This document shows positions 1-8,504 of a stretch of 48,594 bases of DNA, piece after piece. A model generated the notes under the pieces. The model was not told where the DNA came from, made no database searches, and saw nothing but the letters and a program-made list of their open reading frames with translations. A program made the position numbers and the translations under genes. The number at the start of each line of letters is the position of its first letter. Within the stretch, counting starts at the first letter, position 1. Location: contig JBJXGF010000326.1 in NCBI GenBank assembly GCA_046153015.1, positions 1 to 48,594 of the forward strand, written 5' to 3'. The DNA is from JBJXGF01 sp046153015 (lineage in GTDB: Bacteria; Actinomycetota; Acidimicrobiia; Acidimicrobiales; CAIXPF01).

Positions 1-2
1 TC

Positions 3-560
3 GAGGACCCTGACCCGTTGATCGTGGCGTTTCGTGCAGCCAGTCCGCCGGTGAGCTGGACACCCCCGACGCTGCGGGTACTGGCCCGTACGGACCTGCA
101 GGCGATTCTGGCAGAGTCCTACCCGCCCGAGGCGCAGCTCCCCATCGGCGTGGCGCCCTTCACCGCCTGGCAGTTGGTGTACGCCGACGGGGCGTGGCGC
201 ATGGCGGCACACGGCGGCTGCACGAGGTTTGGGTGGATCGATGGTTTGATGGCCAGTCCTTGGGAACTCGATCCCACCCAGCCGGCGCCCGGGCCGGGCA
301 GCACCGAGTTGGCGGTACTGGTGCACGCCCACCATTGCGCCTCAGGCCAGTTGGCCACCGGCCGAGTCCGTCCGCCCCACATCGTGTACGGCGAATCAAC
401 CGTTGAGATCGCCATCACCGTCACTCCCCCGACGGGCGCCCAGACCTGCGCGGGCAGCCCACCCACCCCGTTCACCGTTCATCTGGACCAGCCCCTCGGC
501 GCCCGACAACTGCTCGACAGCGGCCGGGAGCCGATAGCGGCGCCGGGCCCACCCTGGTAG
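3..560 (+). CDS. Hypothetical secreted/lipoprotein-like protein, 5' partial
   Basis: The reading frame is already open at the left edge, so the N-terminus lies outside the window; the TTG at 18 is probably internal. About 185 residues are visible, ending in a beta-rich tail with a Val-Thr-Pro-Pro run, a single Cys in QTCAGSPPTPF and then DQPLGARQLLDSG. That tail resembles the end of small secreted or lipoprotein-type proteins common in Actinobacteria. No catalytic motif is visible and the function is unknown. It is followed by the converging PIN/AbrB pair. Confidence 0.55.
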   Translation, partial: EDPDPLIVAFRAASPPVSWTPPTLRVLARTDLQAILAESYPPEAQLPIGVAPFTAWQLVYADGAWRMAAHGGCTRFGWIDGLMASPWELDPTQPAPGPGSTELAVLVHAHHCASGQLATGRVRPPHIVYGESTVEIAITVTPPTGAQTCAGSPPTPFTVHLDQPLGARQLLDSGREPIAAPGPPW

Positions 561-642
561 CGCAGGTGCGCCTCCCCGCTCGCTGATCGGGCGACTTGCC
601 GGACCCGAACGCATGAGCAATGAATGGCGCGCCGGGCAGGTG

Positions 643-1068
643 TCACCCGTCGATGAACTCGTGCACCACACCCAGCAGCTCGTAGGTACGCCGGGCCCGC
701 AGGTCACGGGTGAGCAGCCGGCAACCGTTCGTCCGCGCTGCTTCTCCGACAAGCGCGTCGTAAACCGCTCCCCCGATCAACCCAATTGTGGAGAGCCTGG
801 CGAACAGCGCCTGGGCGGCGTCCGGGGCGAGCCAACAGACCCTGGGAAAGGTCCGTCCGATCACACTGGCGGCGGTGGGCGCGTCGAGGGCCAACTGACC
901 CGGCATGCGAGTCAGCACCGAGAACGTCTCCCAGGCGGCATGACCGGCCAGCGCCGGACGGATCGATCGCACTGCGGCCGCGCACAGAGCATGCGCCGCG
1001 TGCCCCCGATCGAGCGCTGCGACCGCCACGCTGGTGTCGGTCGCCCAGCCTTCAGCGCTGGTCGCCAT
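643..1068 (-). CDS. PIN-domain toxin (VapC-like ribonuclease)
   Basis: About 141 residues, the usual size for a VapC-type PIN ribonuclease that cleaves RNA with an acidic metal site. Visible acidic positions are the Asp of TDTSVAVAAL near the N-terminus, the Glu of HAAWETFSVL, the Asp of GGAVYDALVGEAAR and the Asp of LLTRDLRARR near the C-terminus, in the order of the PIN fold. I chose the ATG at 1068 because it starts just before the first beta strand and overlaps the end of the upstream antitoxin by 17 bases, typical of coupled TA genes; an upstream start at 1092 is also open. Target RNA unknown. Confidence 0.8.
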   Translation of the reverse strand: MATSAEGWATDTSVAVAALDRGHAAHALCAAAVRSIRPALAGHAAWETFSVLTRMPGQLALDAPTAASVIGRTFPRVCWLAPDAAQALFARLSTIGLIGGAVYDALVGEAARTNGCRLLTRDLRARRTYELLGVVHEFIDG

Positions 1069-1297
1069 CGCGCCAGCGCTGCACATCAGCATCGGTGATT
1101 GAGACCCCGACGACCCGCTCGATCACCGGCCAGCCGTCATCGTCGATCACCACTCGCCCGCGGCCTCTGCGTGGCGTGAGCCGAATCCCGTCACCGTCAG
1201 CGGTCAGCTCAAGTTCGGAGTCCGCGGCGATCGCAAGACGGTCACGCACTTCCTTGGGGATGACGACCCGTCCGGCACGATCGATCGTTACCATCAT
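1052..1297 (-). CDS. AbrB/MazE-type antitoxin
   Basis: About 81 residues. The N-terminus, MMVTIDRAGRVVIPKEVRDR, is a swapped-hairpin SpoVT/AbrB DNA-binding domain. The C-terminal half (GRVVIDDDGWPVIERVV) is the extended part expected to bind the PIN toxin. The open frame continues upstream to 1360, but the family normally begins at this Met-Met-Val-Thr, so I use 1297. It precedes and overlaps the PIN toxin gene and should repress the shared promoter and neutralise the toxin. AbrB-PIN pairing is common in Actinobacteria. Confidence 0.8.
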   Translation of the reverse strand: MMVTIDRAGRVVIPKEVRDRLAIAADSELELTADGDGIRLTPRRGRGRVVIDDDGWPVIERVVGVSITDADVQRWRDGDQR

Positions 1298-1366
1298 GGA
1301 TGCCACGGTACCACCACCGCTGGACGTGTTCGAACCGCAGCGGGCACGATGCGCCCCCACCTGCGC

Positions 1367-1489
1367 ATGAACGAGATTGGGCGTCGTGGTTACACGAGTC
1401 CTCTACGCGTCGAGCAGGCTGCCGCTACCCGTCAACGGATCCTCGACGCCGCAGTCGCGCCGCTGCAGGAGACGGGCGCCAGCGAGGTT
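1367..1489 (+). pseudogene. TetR-family regulator, N-terminal relic
   Basis: About 40 residues match the start of a TetR DNA-binding domain: TSPLRVEQAAATRQRILDAA followed by a phrase like the helix-1 region (LQETGASEV). The recognition helix and the whole ligand-binding domain are missing, and the frame runs into unrelated proline-rich sequence. It abuts an IS3-type relic, so loss by insertion and deletion is likely. Not expected to be functional. Confidence 0.6.
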
Positions 1490-1539
1490 GCGGACTTGCG
1501 CCCGGCGGTGGGCAGTATCTGGTGCCCGGAACGGGCTGA

Positions 1540-1768
1540 CCGGCCCCTATCCACGCTTCCACCACCGGCGCTTCATCGGCGCAACTGGTGTACCACCGGG
1601 CCGCAACACCACCCCCTCCTGCGGGTCGTACAAACACCGCCCGCCAAACCGTCCTCGACACCGCCTACCAGACCCACCCCGAACGGTTCCCCAACGGACA
1701 CCCCCACCCACCCACCAACCCGCCCGGGTATGGATCAACCCCAACCAAATCAAATCAAAATAGACCCC
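1540..1768 (+). mobile_element. IS3/IS481-family transposase relic (C-terminal end)
   Basis: One frame reads AQLVYHRAATPPPP then ARQTVLDTAYQTHPERFPNG, followed by a proline-rich stretch; the neighbouring frame supplies VWINPNQ. This is the characteristic C-terminal tail of IS3/IS481 transposases (a VL..AY..HPERF..G..PPP..VWIN pattern), split by at least one frameshift. No DDE catalytic core or terminal inverted repeats are seen. It marks an old insertion between the TetR and SUKH-like fragments. Confidence 0.6.
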
Positions 1769-2151
1769 CAACAAAACGGCAAACAGCTATTGACAGGCTC
1801 CGGGGCGAACCAGCGAAACTCGACGTGTCGGGAGATGTTGAGCAGTGCATCGCGGTATGCGGCGGGATGCGCGAATCCGATGAGCGCCTCGAGGCCCACG
1901 ACCTCATCGATGGAGGCGGGCTCCTCGATGATCACGGGACGGACGTCGAAACCCCGACCTGCGAGCGCCCAGGCCGTCGCCTCCAACTGATCAACGAGCT
2001 GGGCGCGGTTCATCGCACCCCAATCGGGGATTTGCAGCCCAGCAACGTCAGCGTACGCCTGAGGGACCCGAACGGCGGTTTCTGGGGCAGAGTTCGCCGC
2101 TGCCGGGACACAGGGGTGTGCCTCGGCAACCCAGCTGGCATCTCCGCCCAC
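1750..2151 (-). pseudogene. SMI1/KNR4 (SUKH)-like protein, truncated
   Basis: 133 residues from a GTG start. The segment EVVGLEALIGFAHPAAYRDA, then LLNISRHVEFRWFAPE, resembles the first conserved block of SUKH proteins (helix, P.YR..L, then V.F.W). The frame ends inside the adjacent IS relic, so most of the domain appears lost. The reading frame upstream of the chosen start is also open, so the 5' end is uncertain. SUKH proteins are often immunity proteins in toxin systems, but nothing here shows a partner toxin. The family call is tentative. Confidence 0.45.
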
Positions 2152-2195
2152 CTGATCGATGTCCGGAAGCGCCCCATCGCCGCCTACATCGTGTG

Positions 2196-2645
2196 AAGTC
2201 GATGGCCGGCACGAAGCCCGGCCAGAACTACAACAACCGCACAGATGAAGCGCTGGGGCAGGCCATTGATGTCTGGAAGGCGGTCGAACGAGACATCATC
2301 AACAGCCCGATGCGCCCGTGGCTCGGCTACTTCGTGCTGCTCGAGGACAACTCCGCCTTCAACACTCCTGTGAAGGGACGCCACCCCGTCTGGAGCCCAG
2401 ACCCAGCGTTCGACCACGCGAGCTACGCCGATCGATACGTCATCTTCTTCGAGCGCATGGTGCGCGAACGGCTCCTCGACGCTGCGTGCTTGGTGCTCGG
2501 CAACAAGGAATCCGGACAAGTTCGCTTTCCGTCCGACACGCTGTCGTTTCAAGCCTTCGCGGCAGCGATTCACGGTCGATGCCTACAATTCATGGCGACC
2601 AATACCGACATTGACTGGTCAGCGCCGAGCGCGTCCCAGGGCTGA
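2196..2645 (+). pseudogene. PaeR7I/XhoI-family type II restriction endonuclease, N-terminally truncated
   Basis: The last ~148 residues of a PaeR7I/XhoI-like endonuclease are present: KSMAGTKPGQNYNNRTDEAL, then RPWLGYFVLLEDN, NTPVKGRHPVW and RLLDAACLVLGNKES. In this family the catalytic E-x-K sits immediately before the KS..G..NNR segment. Here homology begins at the Lys; the preceding residues read LHRV and the roughly 100-residue N-terminal part with the PD and Glu is absent. An ATG at 2202 could still drive a fragment. It converges on the methyltransferase, overlapping it by 27 bases. The family recognises CTCGAG; specificity here is inferred. Probably inactive as a nuclease. Confidence 0.75.
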
Positions 2646-4321
2646 TGGCTCGATCGAGTAGGCCTCGGCGGCAGCGCTCGTCGCGCTCGACCTGTCACGT
2701 GTGCGAAACGCCGCCCGCAGTGCCTCAGCCACGGAGCCGTCGAGCGCAGCAGGGTCCGGCACTCGAATCTTGCGCAGATACTGTGCCTGGAAGCGGTAGG
2801 TGCCGCCGCGCATCTTCACGCAGTACGCCCCGACGAAAAGGTTGGCTATATCGGACAGGAGAAGCCCGCCGAGCACCTCGAGGTCCCAAGCGTCGGACAC
2901 CACGTAGTACAGGTTGTGGTGCGGGTAGAAGCCGCCAGGATCGAGCACGGGGTGCGCTGCAGCCTTGATGTCGGGAAGCAGGAGCTTCGGCCGATCGCGC
3001 AGGGCGGGATCGACGGCGTCGATTGTGCGGTACCAGCGGTCGCTTCGCTTCCTGGCGGTGTGCCGAACCGATCCCCGTGCGCCTCGAAGTGGCGACGCAG
3101 CTTGGGGTACTTCGCCAGGTCCACCAGGCCGGAACCGTCCCACGGGTTCACGAGATAGCGGCCCGACCACGCCGGCCCGCCGTCCGTGAGATCACCGGCG
3201 AGCAGCAGCGGCAACAGCCGGTCTTCCTCGACGAGCGTTGGGTCGCGTGTTATGTACACCTCGTCACAGCCGGTCGCGACACCGATACCGACCCGCGTGC
3301 CGGTTCGCTCATCCTCGAGCGGGGCGAAACGACATTCGAGATCGGCGAGCAGGGCGAGCTGCGAGGGACTGCCGGACGGCCAAAGGTCGCGACCGCTGAA
3401 CCAGGTGTCGACCTTGCAGGCGTCGTAGGCCGTTGAAGTCGGGCGCCTTCGCGATGTGCTCTTCACCCAGCGGGTTATCTCCGCCGCGCAGGTTGCATCG
3501 AACTCCTTCGCCGCCTGAACGACATGCGCTGAACGCTGCTCGCCGCTGCGAAGGATCGTGATCGCCGGATACGCCGAGACCTCATCCTCGAACGCCGGGA
3601 CGTCGTGCATGGCGATCACCGCGTCCACACTGCACGAGCTCGTGATCAACTCGCGCAGCGCAGCGCCGTACTGGTTGTGCATCCACCGATCCGCGCAGAT
3701 GAACCCGAGAACCCCGCCGGGCTTCAACAGATCGAGCCCGGTTTCGAAGAACCCCACATAGATATCGCTACGACCACGCATCGTGGGACAGGCACGCCGG
3801 TACGCGTCGGTCAGCCCGGTGGGCACATCCTCAAGGCGAATGTACGGCGGATTGCCGACCACGAAGTCCGCCACGGCGGTTGGGTGATCCGTGAGCAGAA
3901 AGTCGCCGACACCGACCCAGCCATGAGCGAGTTGCTCGGCAGCGACCTGATCGACGCCGTGCTCGATAAGGAGGGCGACGACCGCCTTGTTCGCCAGCGC
4001 CGCGTTTGCCGGCAGCAGGTCGAAGGCAACCACGGCCCGTGCTGCGTCGACGATGTCGCGCCCGTTCCGGTCGCACGAATCGATCAGCCGCTCGACAATC
4101 GGCACGAGGAAGGCGCTGGTGCCGCACGACGGCTCGACGATCGTCATCGACGCGAGATCACTCGTCGGCACGTAGCCGACCATGTCCAGGATGAACTCGA
4201 CCACCCATCGACGGGTGAACACCTCCCCGTACTCGGCTGCGGGGTCGGCGGCCGAGGCACCCGCGTCGGCGGTGGGCAGGATGGAGAGCTGTCGATTGGT
4301 GGCCACGAGGTCTGCTCCCAC
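2619..4321 (-). pseudogene. N6-adenine DNA methyltransferase (Eco57I/PaeR7I type), frameshifted
   Basis: The product would be about 567 residues, close to PaeR7I-type methyltransferases. Visible are the AdoMet motif I (VEPSCGTSAFLVPIVERL, near residue 63), catalytic motif IV (VVGNPPYIRLEDV) and the C-terminal target-recognition block. The frame breaks near 3060: the first part ends in HGDRFG and the homologous continuation (ARKRSDRWYRTIDAVDP to KMRGGTYRFQAQYLRKIRV) lies one frame over. Start is a GTG at 4321. With its cognate nuclease truncated, the pair looks like a decaying RM system, though a single sequencing indel could explain the frameshift. Confidence 0.8.
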
Positions 4322-4676
4322 AGGCTCAAACTACAAGGCTGAAACTCGGGAGGTGCGCGAACGCCTCCGATCAGCGGATGACCTCGTCCCCCGCCTCTCC
4401 CCATCATCTCCGGGACCTGTGACAGCCAACTCAATGCCGTCCGTCCGAGCTCCACGGTCGCTCGCAACGACCGCGCTCCGCCCCCGCCCGAGTGTCGGAT
4501 AGGAGGACGATCCCCGCCCTCACCTGGTCATCGACGACGGCGCCTCATCGCGCATGCGCCATAGCGGCCAGGCGTCTCCCGGGGCCAGGACTGCGCGGTC
4601 TTCGGCAAACCACCGGGCCGGACCGCAACCCATCCCGGCCGTTGCCCAGCAGGTAGGCCCCAACGTCCACCGAAAT
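4322..4676. other. Intergenic stretch with no recognised gene
   Basis: Between the divergent methyltransferase and VapBC genes. I see no homology-bearing frame here. It should hold the methyltransferase promoter on the minus strand and the VapBC promoter near its right end. Confidence 0.4.
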
Positions 4677-4677
4677 T

Positions 4678-4694
4678 GATATCCTGACGATATC
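4678..4694. promoter_or_regulatory. Candidate VapBC operator
   Basis: Two GATATC words, each self-complementary, separated by five bases, 24 bases upstream of the vapB-like ATG. RHH antitoxins usually bind short paired palindromes at their own promoter, so autoregulation here is plausible. Inferred from position and symmetry only. Confidence 0.45.
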
Positions 4695-4718
4695 TACCGA
4701 CGCCGGAGGCCAGACACC

Positions 4719-4940
4719 ATGCCGGACATTCTCATTCGCGACGTACCCGAGGACGTGATCGGGCTGCTCGAGCAGAAGGCCCGCCTACTCGGCCTGTCGC
4801 GCACCGAATACCTCCGCCGCATGCTCGTTCGCGAATCCACCATCCGTGGCAGCGACGCCTCCCTGGAGGACTGGCGCGCCTTCGCCGAACGTCACGCCGA
4901 TCTCGATGACCCCGAACTCATGCGGCAAGCCTGGACGTGA
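4719..4940 (+). CDS. VapB-like ribbon-helix-helix antitoxin
   Basis: 73 residues. The N-terminal strand PDILIRDVPEDVIGLLEQKA and the following helices (GLSRTEYLRRML) form a ribbon-helix-helix DNA-binding domain. The acidic C-terminus (SLEDWRAFAERHADLDDPEL) is the expected toxin-binding tail. It overlaps the PIN toxin by four bases (GTGA), so the two are translationally coupled. Expected to neutralise the toxin and repress the operon, probably through the palindromes upstream. Confidence 0.85.
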   Translation: MPDILIRDVPEDVIGLLEQKARLLGLSRTEYLRRMLVRESTIRGSDASLEDWRAFAERHADLDDPELMRQAWT

Positions 4941-5353
4941 GCCCACCCGACAACGGCTGGCTGATCGACAAGTCCGCCTTCAACCGCCTCCACACCAGCC
5001 CCGACGCCGGCGAGTGGATCAACCGAGCCAACCGGGGCCTCATCCGGATCAGCACCCTCACCCGCCTCGAAATCGGCTACTCAGCCAGAACCGCCGCCGA
5101 ACTCCGCGGCGACCTCACCAGACCACCGCTCTCCCTCCTCCCTGTCGAATACCTCCGACCCGCCATCGAAGACCGCGCCGTCGAGGTCCAAGCGCTCCTC
5201 GCCGACCGAGGCCAACACCGAGCACCCTCCATCCCAGACCTCGTCATCGCCGCCACCGCCGAACTGAACAACCTCATCGTCCTCCACCTCGACAAAGACT
5301 TCGACCTCATCGCCGACATCACCGGCCAGCCCGTCCAACGCCTACAAACATGA
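4937..5353 (+). CDS. VapC-like PIN-domain toxin
   Basis: 138 residues from a GTG overlapping the antitoxin stop. The acidic PIN site is visible as the Asp in WLIDKSAFNRL, the Glu in LTRLEIGYSAR, the Asp in SIPDLVIAATAE and the Asp pair in LHLDKDFDLIAD. These are the standard metal-binding positions of VapC ribonucleases, which cut tRNA or rRNA. The length is normal and there is no sign of decay. The RNA target is not predictable from sequence. Confidence 0.88.
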   Translation: MSPPDNGWLIDKSAFNRLHTSPDAGEWINRANRGLIRISTLTRLEIGYSARTAAELRGDLTRPPLSLLPVEYLRPAIEDRAVEVQALLADRGQHRAPSIPDLVIAATAELNNLIVLHLDKDFDLIADITGQPVQRLQT

Positions 5354-5378
5354 CGAGCGAGAGCCGCAGCGGCACTAG

Positions 5379-5492
5379 GCCGGCGACTTCTGCCGCGTTG
5401 GGGCCCGCCGGATCAACCCCGAGGCGACTCGTCTCACCGCCAGCGGCCCGGCGGGCGCCGACGCGCTCCGCATGCTGCGCAACTGGGCGTAG
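5379..5492 (+). pseudogene. Unassigned gene C-terminal relic
   Basis: A short open frame with coding-like composition, AGDFCRVGARRINPEATRLT then ASGPAGADALRMLRNWA and a stop, with an in-frame stop just upstream and no start codon. It looks like the last ~37 residues of a lost gene. I do not recognise the family. The rest of 5354-5547 holds only the leader of the crotonase gene. Confidence 0.3.
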
Positions 5493-5547
5493 AGGCTGGC
5501 GCCCGCCTCACTGCGGCGACGAGCGGGGATCACTACCGTGACCGTTC

Positions 5548-6357
5548 ATGACCTCGACCTCAGCGTTTTCGACCCTCTCCGTGGAACTCGAGCCGGGCAC
5601 CGGGGTGGCCGTTCTGACCCTTAATCGACCGGATCAAGGCAACGCCATCAACGGCGCTATGGCCGCTGAGCTACGGCAGGCAGCGCTCGAGCTCTCCTAT
5701 GACCGTTCGGTGCGCGCCGTGGTGCTGCAATCGTTCGGCCGGGTCTTCTGCGGCGGCGGCGACCTGGCCTCGTTCGCGAACTCGTCGGACGACGAGCTGC
5801 CGAGAATCATCGACAGCCTCACCATCGACCTGCACGCTGCGGTGGCCCGCTTTGCCAAGATGGACGCTCCGGTGGTGGCGGCGGTGACCGGCGCGGCGGG
5901 AGGGGCCGGCATGTCACTGGTGGCCGCCTGCGACCTGGTGATAGCCGGCGAGTCCGCCCGCTTCACCATGGGCTACACCAAGGCCGGGCTCGTGCCCGAC
6001 GGTACGTCTTCGTTCTTCCTGGCTCGGGTGGTGGGCTTGCGTCGGGCCACGGAGCTCGTCTTGACCAACCGGGTGCTCTCGGCAGCCGAGGCCGCCGAGT
6101 GGGGTCTCATCAACCGCGTCGTGCCCGACGAGGACGTGCGCGCCGAGGCACTCACGCTGGCTCGTTCGTTGGCCACCGGCGCGACCAGGTCGCTCGGTTT
6201 GGCGAAGCGAGTGTTGATCGAGGGTGCTTCGAGCGCGCTCGAGGAGGCGATGGAGCGGGAGTCGCGCTATGTGAGCGCCTCGGCCGCCACTGGGGACGCG
6301 CGGGAAGGCATCGCGGCTTTTCTGGCCAAACGCAGCGCCCGTTTCGAGGGGCGTTGA
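5548..6357 (+). CDS. Enoyl-CoA hydratase/isomerase family protein, PaaG-like
   Basis: 269 residues, full length for the crotonase fold. The CoA-oxyanion loops are present (GRVFCGGGDLASFA and TGAAGGAGMSLVAACDLVIA). The two hydratase glutamates are absent: the first position is Met in AGMSLV, and the second region reads FTMGYTKAGLVPDGTSSFFL. The Asp in VPDG matches the catalytic Asp of PaaG-type ring-enoyl/dienoyl-CoA isomerases. This argues for an isomerase rather than a hydratase; the substrate is unknown. It is convergent with the PhyH gene. Confidence 0.85.
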   Translation: MTSTSAFSTLSVELEPGTGVAVLTLNRPDQGNAINGAMAAELRQAALELSYDRSVRAVVLQSFGRVFCGGGDLASFANSSDDELPRIIDSLTIDLHAAVARFAKMDAPVVAAVTGAAGGAGMSLVAACDLVIAGESARFTMGYTKAGLVPDGTSSFFLARVVGLRRATELVLTNRVLSAAEAAEWGLINRVVPDEDVRAEALTLARSLATGATRSLGLAKRVLIEGASSALEEAMERESRYVSASAATGDAREGIAAFLAKRSARFEGR

Positions 6358-6534
6358 GCTCGCCCGATTACCCGAGCCGAGGGCCACCGTTCCTCCAGCG
6401 ACGATGTCGAGCTCGCCAAGGTCTGGAGCCCGCTTGGCGCGCCCTGCGGCCAGCGACTCATGAGCGAACCTCGCCTCAGGCGAGCCGGGTCGGCGGCTGC
6501 GGCTGCCACGTGTACGACGGCGGGGGAGTGTGAC

Positions 6535-7686
6535 TCAGAGCGTGATGTCGCGCTGCCAGTACTCGTTGCCTGGTGCGGCGATCTCGGCCCGGGTCTCCTC
6601 GTTCCAGTCGCCGTTGCCGATGTATGCGCCGCGATAGGTGTAGGGGGCCTCGTCGGGGTAGTACTGGCGTCGGGCGTCGATGGCGAGGGCGATCATGCGG
6701 GCCCGCCGCAACACGTAGTCCTCGCTGTAGGTGATGTCTTTGATGTTGTCGCCGCCGGGCAGCTTGAAGGCGTGCACGTTGGTGGTCGACACCCCGATCG
6801 CAGAGCTGCGCTTGTGGTACCCGAGCACCATCGTCACCCGCCGTTCCGGCGAGTGGTTGCGGTACGAACCGTGCAGCGAGCTGCGGTCGATCAACGCGCA
6901 ATCTCCCGGGCTCATCAGCACGGGGACGGCGTCGGGTACCACCTCGGTGGGCTTGGGGAAGGACCCGCCGTTCGCCAAACGCCACCGTCGATTGCTGCCG
7001 GGCACCACCCACAGGCAGTTCTGCGGGGTGCAGTGGCTCCACGACACGTTAAGGTTGAACCCGTGCGTCTCGCCGCTGCCGTCGAGCTGCGCGAGGCTCT
7101 CGCCATCGGCGGTCCAGTGGGTTCGTCCGTCCTGATGCCACGGGGTGGGCGGCCCCTCACCCGCGCCCTTGTGGAAGATGCTCTCGTGGAACGGGATGAA
7201 GTCGGGTCCGTTCACCGCTTCGACCATGCGGAGGATGTCGGGGTGAGCGTACGCGCGCAACGCCGAGTCCATCATCATCAACGGATGCGAGACCAGGCCA
7301 ACGACGGGTCCTTCGCTCGCCGCCTCCTCCGAACGGCCGAACAGCTTGGCTGCTGACATCGAGTAGTAGCCGGCGTGGACGACCGGGCGCCCGTAGCGGT
7401 CGACCTCGCCGTCCTTCGCGGCCGGTGCGTTGTCGAGGAGTTGGTCGAACTCCGCTTCCAGCAAGGCGACCTCGTCGGGCGCCACCACCCCGGTGAACAC
7501 GTAGAACCCGTTGCGCCGGTAGGAGTCGACGATGTCGGCGGCGAGAGGACCCTCACCATTCCAACGCATCGGACCGCGGTTGCCCAACGCCAACGCCCGC
7601 TGGCGGCCATCCTCGCAGAACGCATCCCACTCCTCTGGCGAGCAGTCGGCCTGTATGCGCACCGGGGTCTCAGTTTGAGCGTCCAT
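6535..7686 (-). CDS. Phytanoyl-CoA dioxygenase (PhyH) family protein
   Basis: 383 residues. An Fe(II)/2-oxoglutarate oxygenase core is visible: the HxD motif in TPWHQDGRTHW (His184, Asp186) and the distal His in SSLHGSYRNHSPERRVTM, where the following Arg pair is the likely 2-oxoglutarate contact. I chose the ATG at 7686 because GAGGAGG lies about nine bases upstream; the open frame continues to 7755 without support. The family hydroxylates CoA esters or diverse small molecules, and the substrate here is unknown. A second, shorter PhyH lies at 30.96 kb. Confidence 0.85.
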   Translation of the reverse strand: MDAQTETPVRIQADCSPEEWDAFCEDGRQRALALGNRGPMRWNGEGPLAADIVDSYRRNGFYVFTGVVAPDEVALLEAEFDQLLDNAPAAKDGEVDRYGRPVVHAGYYSMSAAKLFGRSEEAASEGPVVGLVSHPLMMMDSALRAYAHPDILRMVEAVNGPDFIPFHESIFHKGAGEGPPTPWHQDGRTHWTADGESLAQLDGSGETHGFNLNVSWSHCTPQNCLWVVPGSNRRWRLANGGSFPKPTEVVPDAVPVLMSPGDCALIDRSSLHGSYRNHSPERRVTMVLGYHKRSSAIGVSTTNVHAFKLPGGDNIKDITYSEDYVLRRARMIALAIDARRQYYPDEAPYTYRGAYIGNGDWNEETRAEIAAPGNEYWQRDITL

Positions 7687-7836
7687 TGGGTTGGCCTCCT
7701 CGATTGGCGCGTCGTGCTCTGCCGACTCGTGCCGCGGCCATGAAACGTATGGCACGCCGATCGTCGTGGCGCCGACAGTCTGCCGCGATCGGCAACGGCC
7801 TGCTGGCCGCGCGCCCGGGCGGCGCGATCCGGCGGC

Positions 7837-8415
7837 TCAGCGCTGCAGAGCCAGGACCGGGGCCATCGCTTCGACCGCAGCGGCCCAGGAGCCGGGCGGT
7901 TCGGCGGGCCGGATGACGAACTTGGAGAAACCGGCCTCGACAAAGGCCTCGACGCGCTCGGCCAGCCCGTGCGGCCCGATGCCGATCGTCGTGTTGGGGT
8001 CGAAGCCGGGCCGGCGCGCCTCGATGCCGGCGCGCACGGTGTCGCTGATCGACCCGGTCACCCACGACAGGTTCATCCCGTAGTGCTCGCGGTCGATGTG
8101 GCGTCCCGCGGCGGCGGCCTCGACGGCGAGCTGCTTGGCCAGCCACACCGGGTCTCGGCCGGGCACGATCAGGTGGCTGCCGATCTTGAGCCTGCCGCGC
8201 CGGCCGGCGGCGACGCCGAGCGCGGCGATCGGGTCGAACACCTGACCGGTGACCACATCGGGAACCCAGATCGAGTCGTAGCCCAGATCGTCGAGGGCAT
8301 CGACCAGGGCCAGGTAGCCGGCAGGTTCGTCGATGACCCCGGCGCCGGCGGCCACCCCGATACGGATCTTGAGGTCGGTGGCGATCGGTGCCGGCGGACC
8401 TTCGGTGACTGCCAT
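7837..8415 (-). pseudogene. Luciferase-like (LLM class) oxidoreductase with in-frame internal deletion
   Basis: 192 residues against ~285 for the family. The N-terminal beta-alpha unit is normal (LKIRIGVAAGAGVIDEP to LKIGSHLIVPGRDPVWLAKQ), and the C-terminal part is normal (AAAAGRHIDREHYGMN to EAFVEAGFSKFVIRP). The ~90 residues expected between LAKQLA and the EAAAAGR helix, which build the middle of the TIM barrel, are missing without a frameshift. A good Shine-Dalgarno (AGGAG) precedes the ATG. It may be translated but is unlikely to fold as an LLM enzyme. Likely formerly an F420-dependent oxidoreductase. Confidence 0.75.
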
Positions 8416-8504
8416 GTGTTCTCCTTCACGTCAACGCCGTCCGTCGATGGGCTCAACGGCGCGTTCATTGCCTGTCAACGTCTGGGACCCCTACCGTCCC
8501 ACGA

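Noticed and set aside
4846..5541. 231-residue Arg/Pro-rich frame over VapBC
   Set aside because: Out-of-frame translation of the coupled VapBC genes.
6470..6484. CTCGCC-TCA-GGCGAG hairpin between convergent genes
   Set aside because: Too short with no T-tract to call a terminator in GC-rich DNA.
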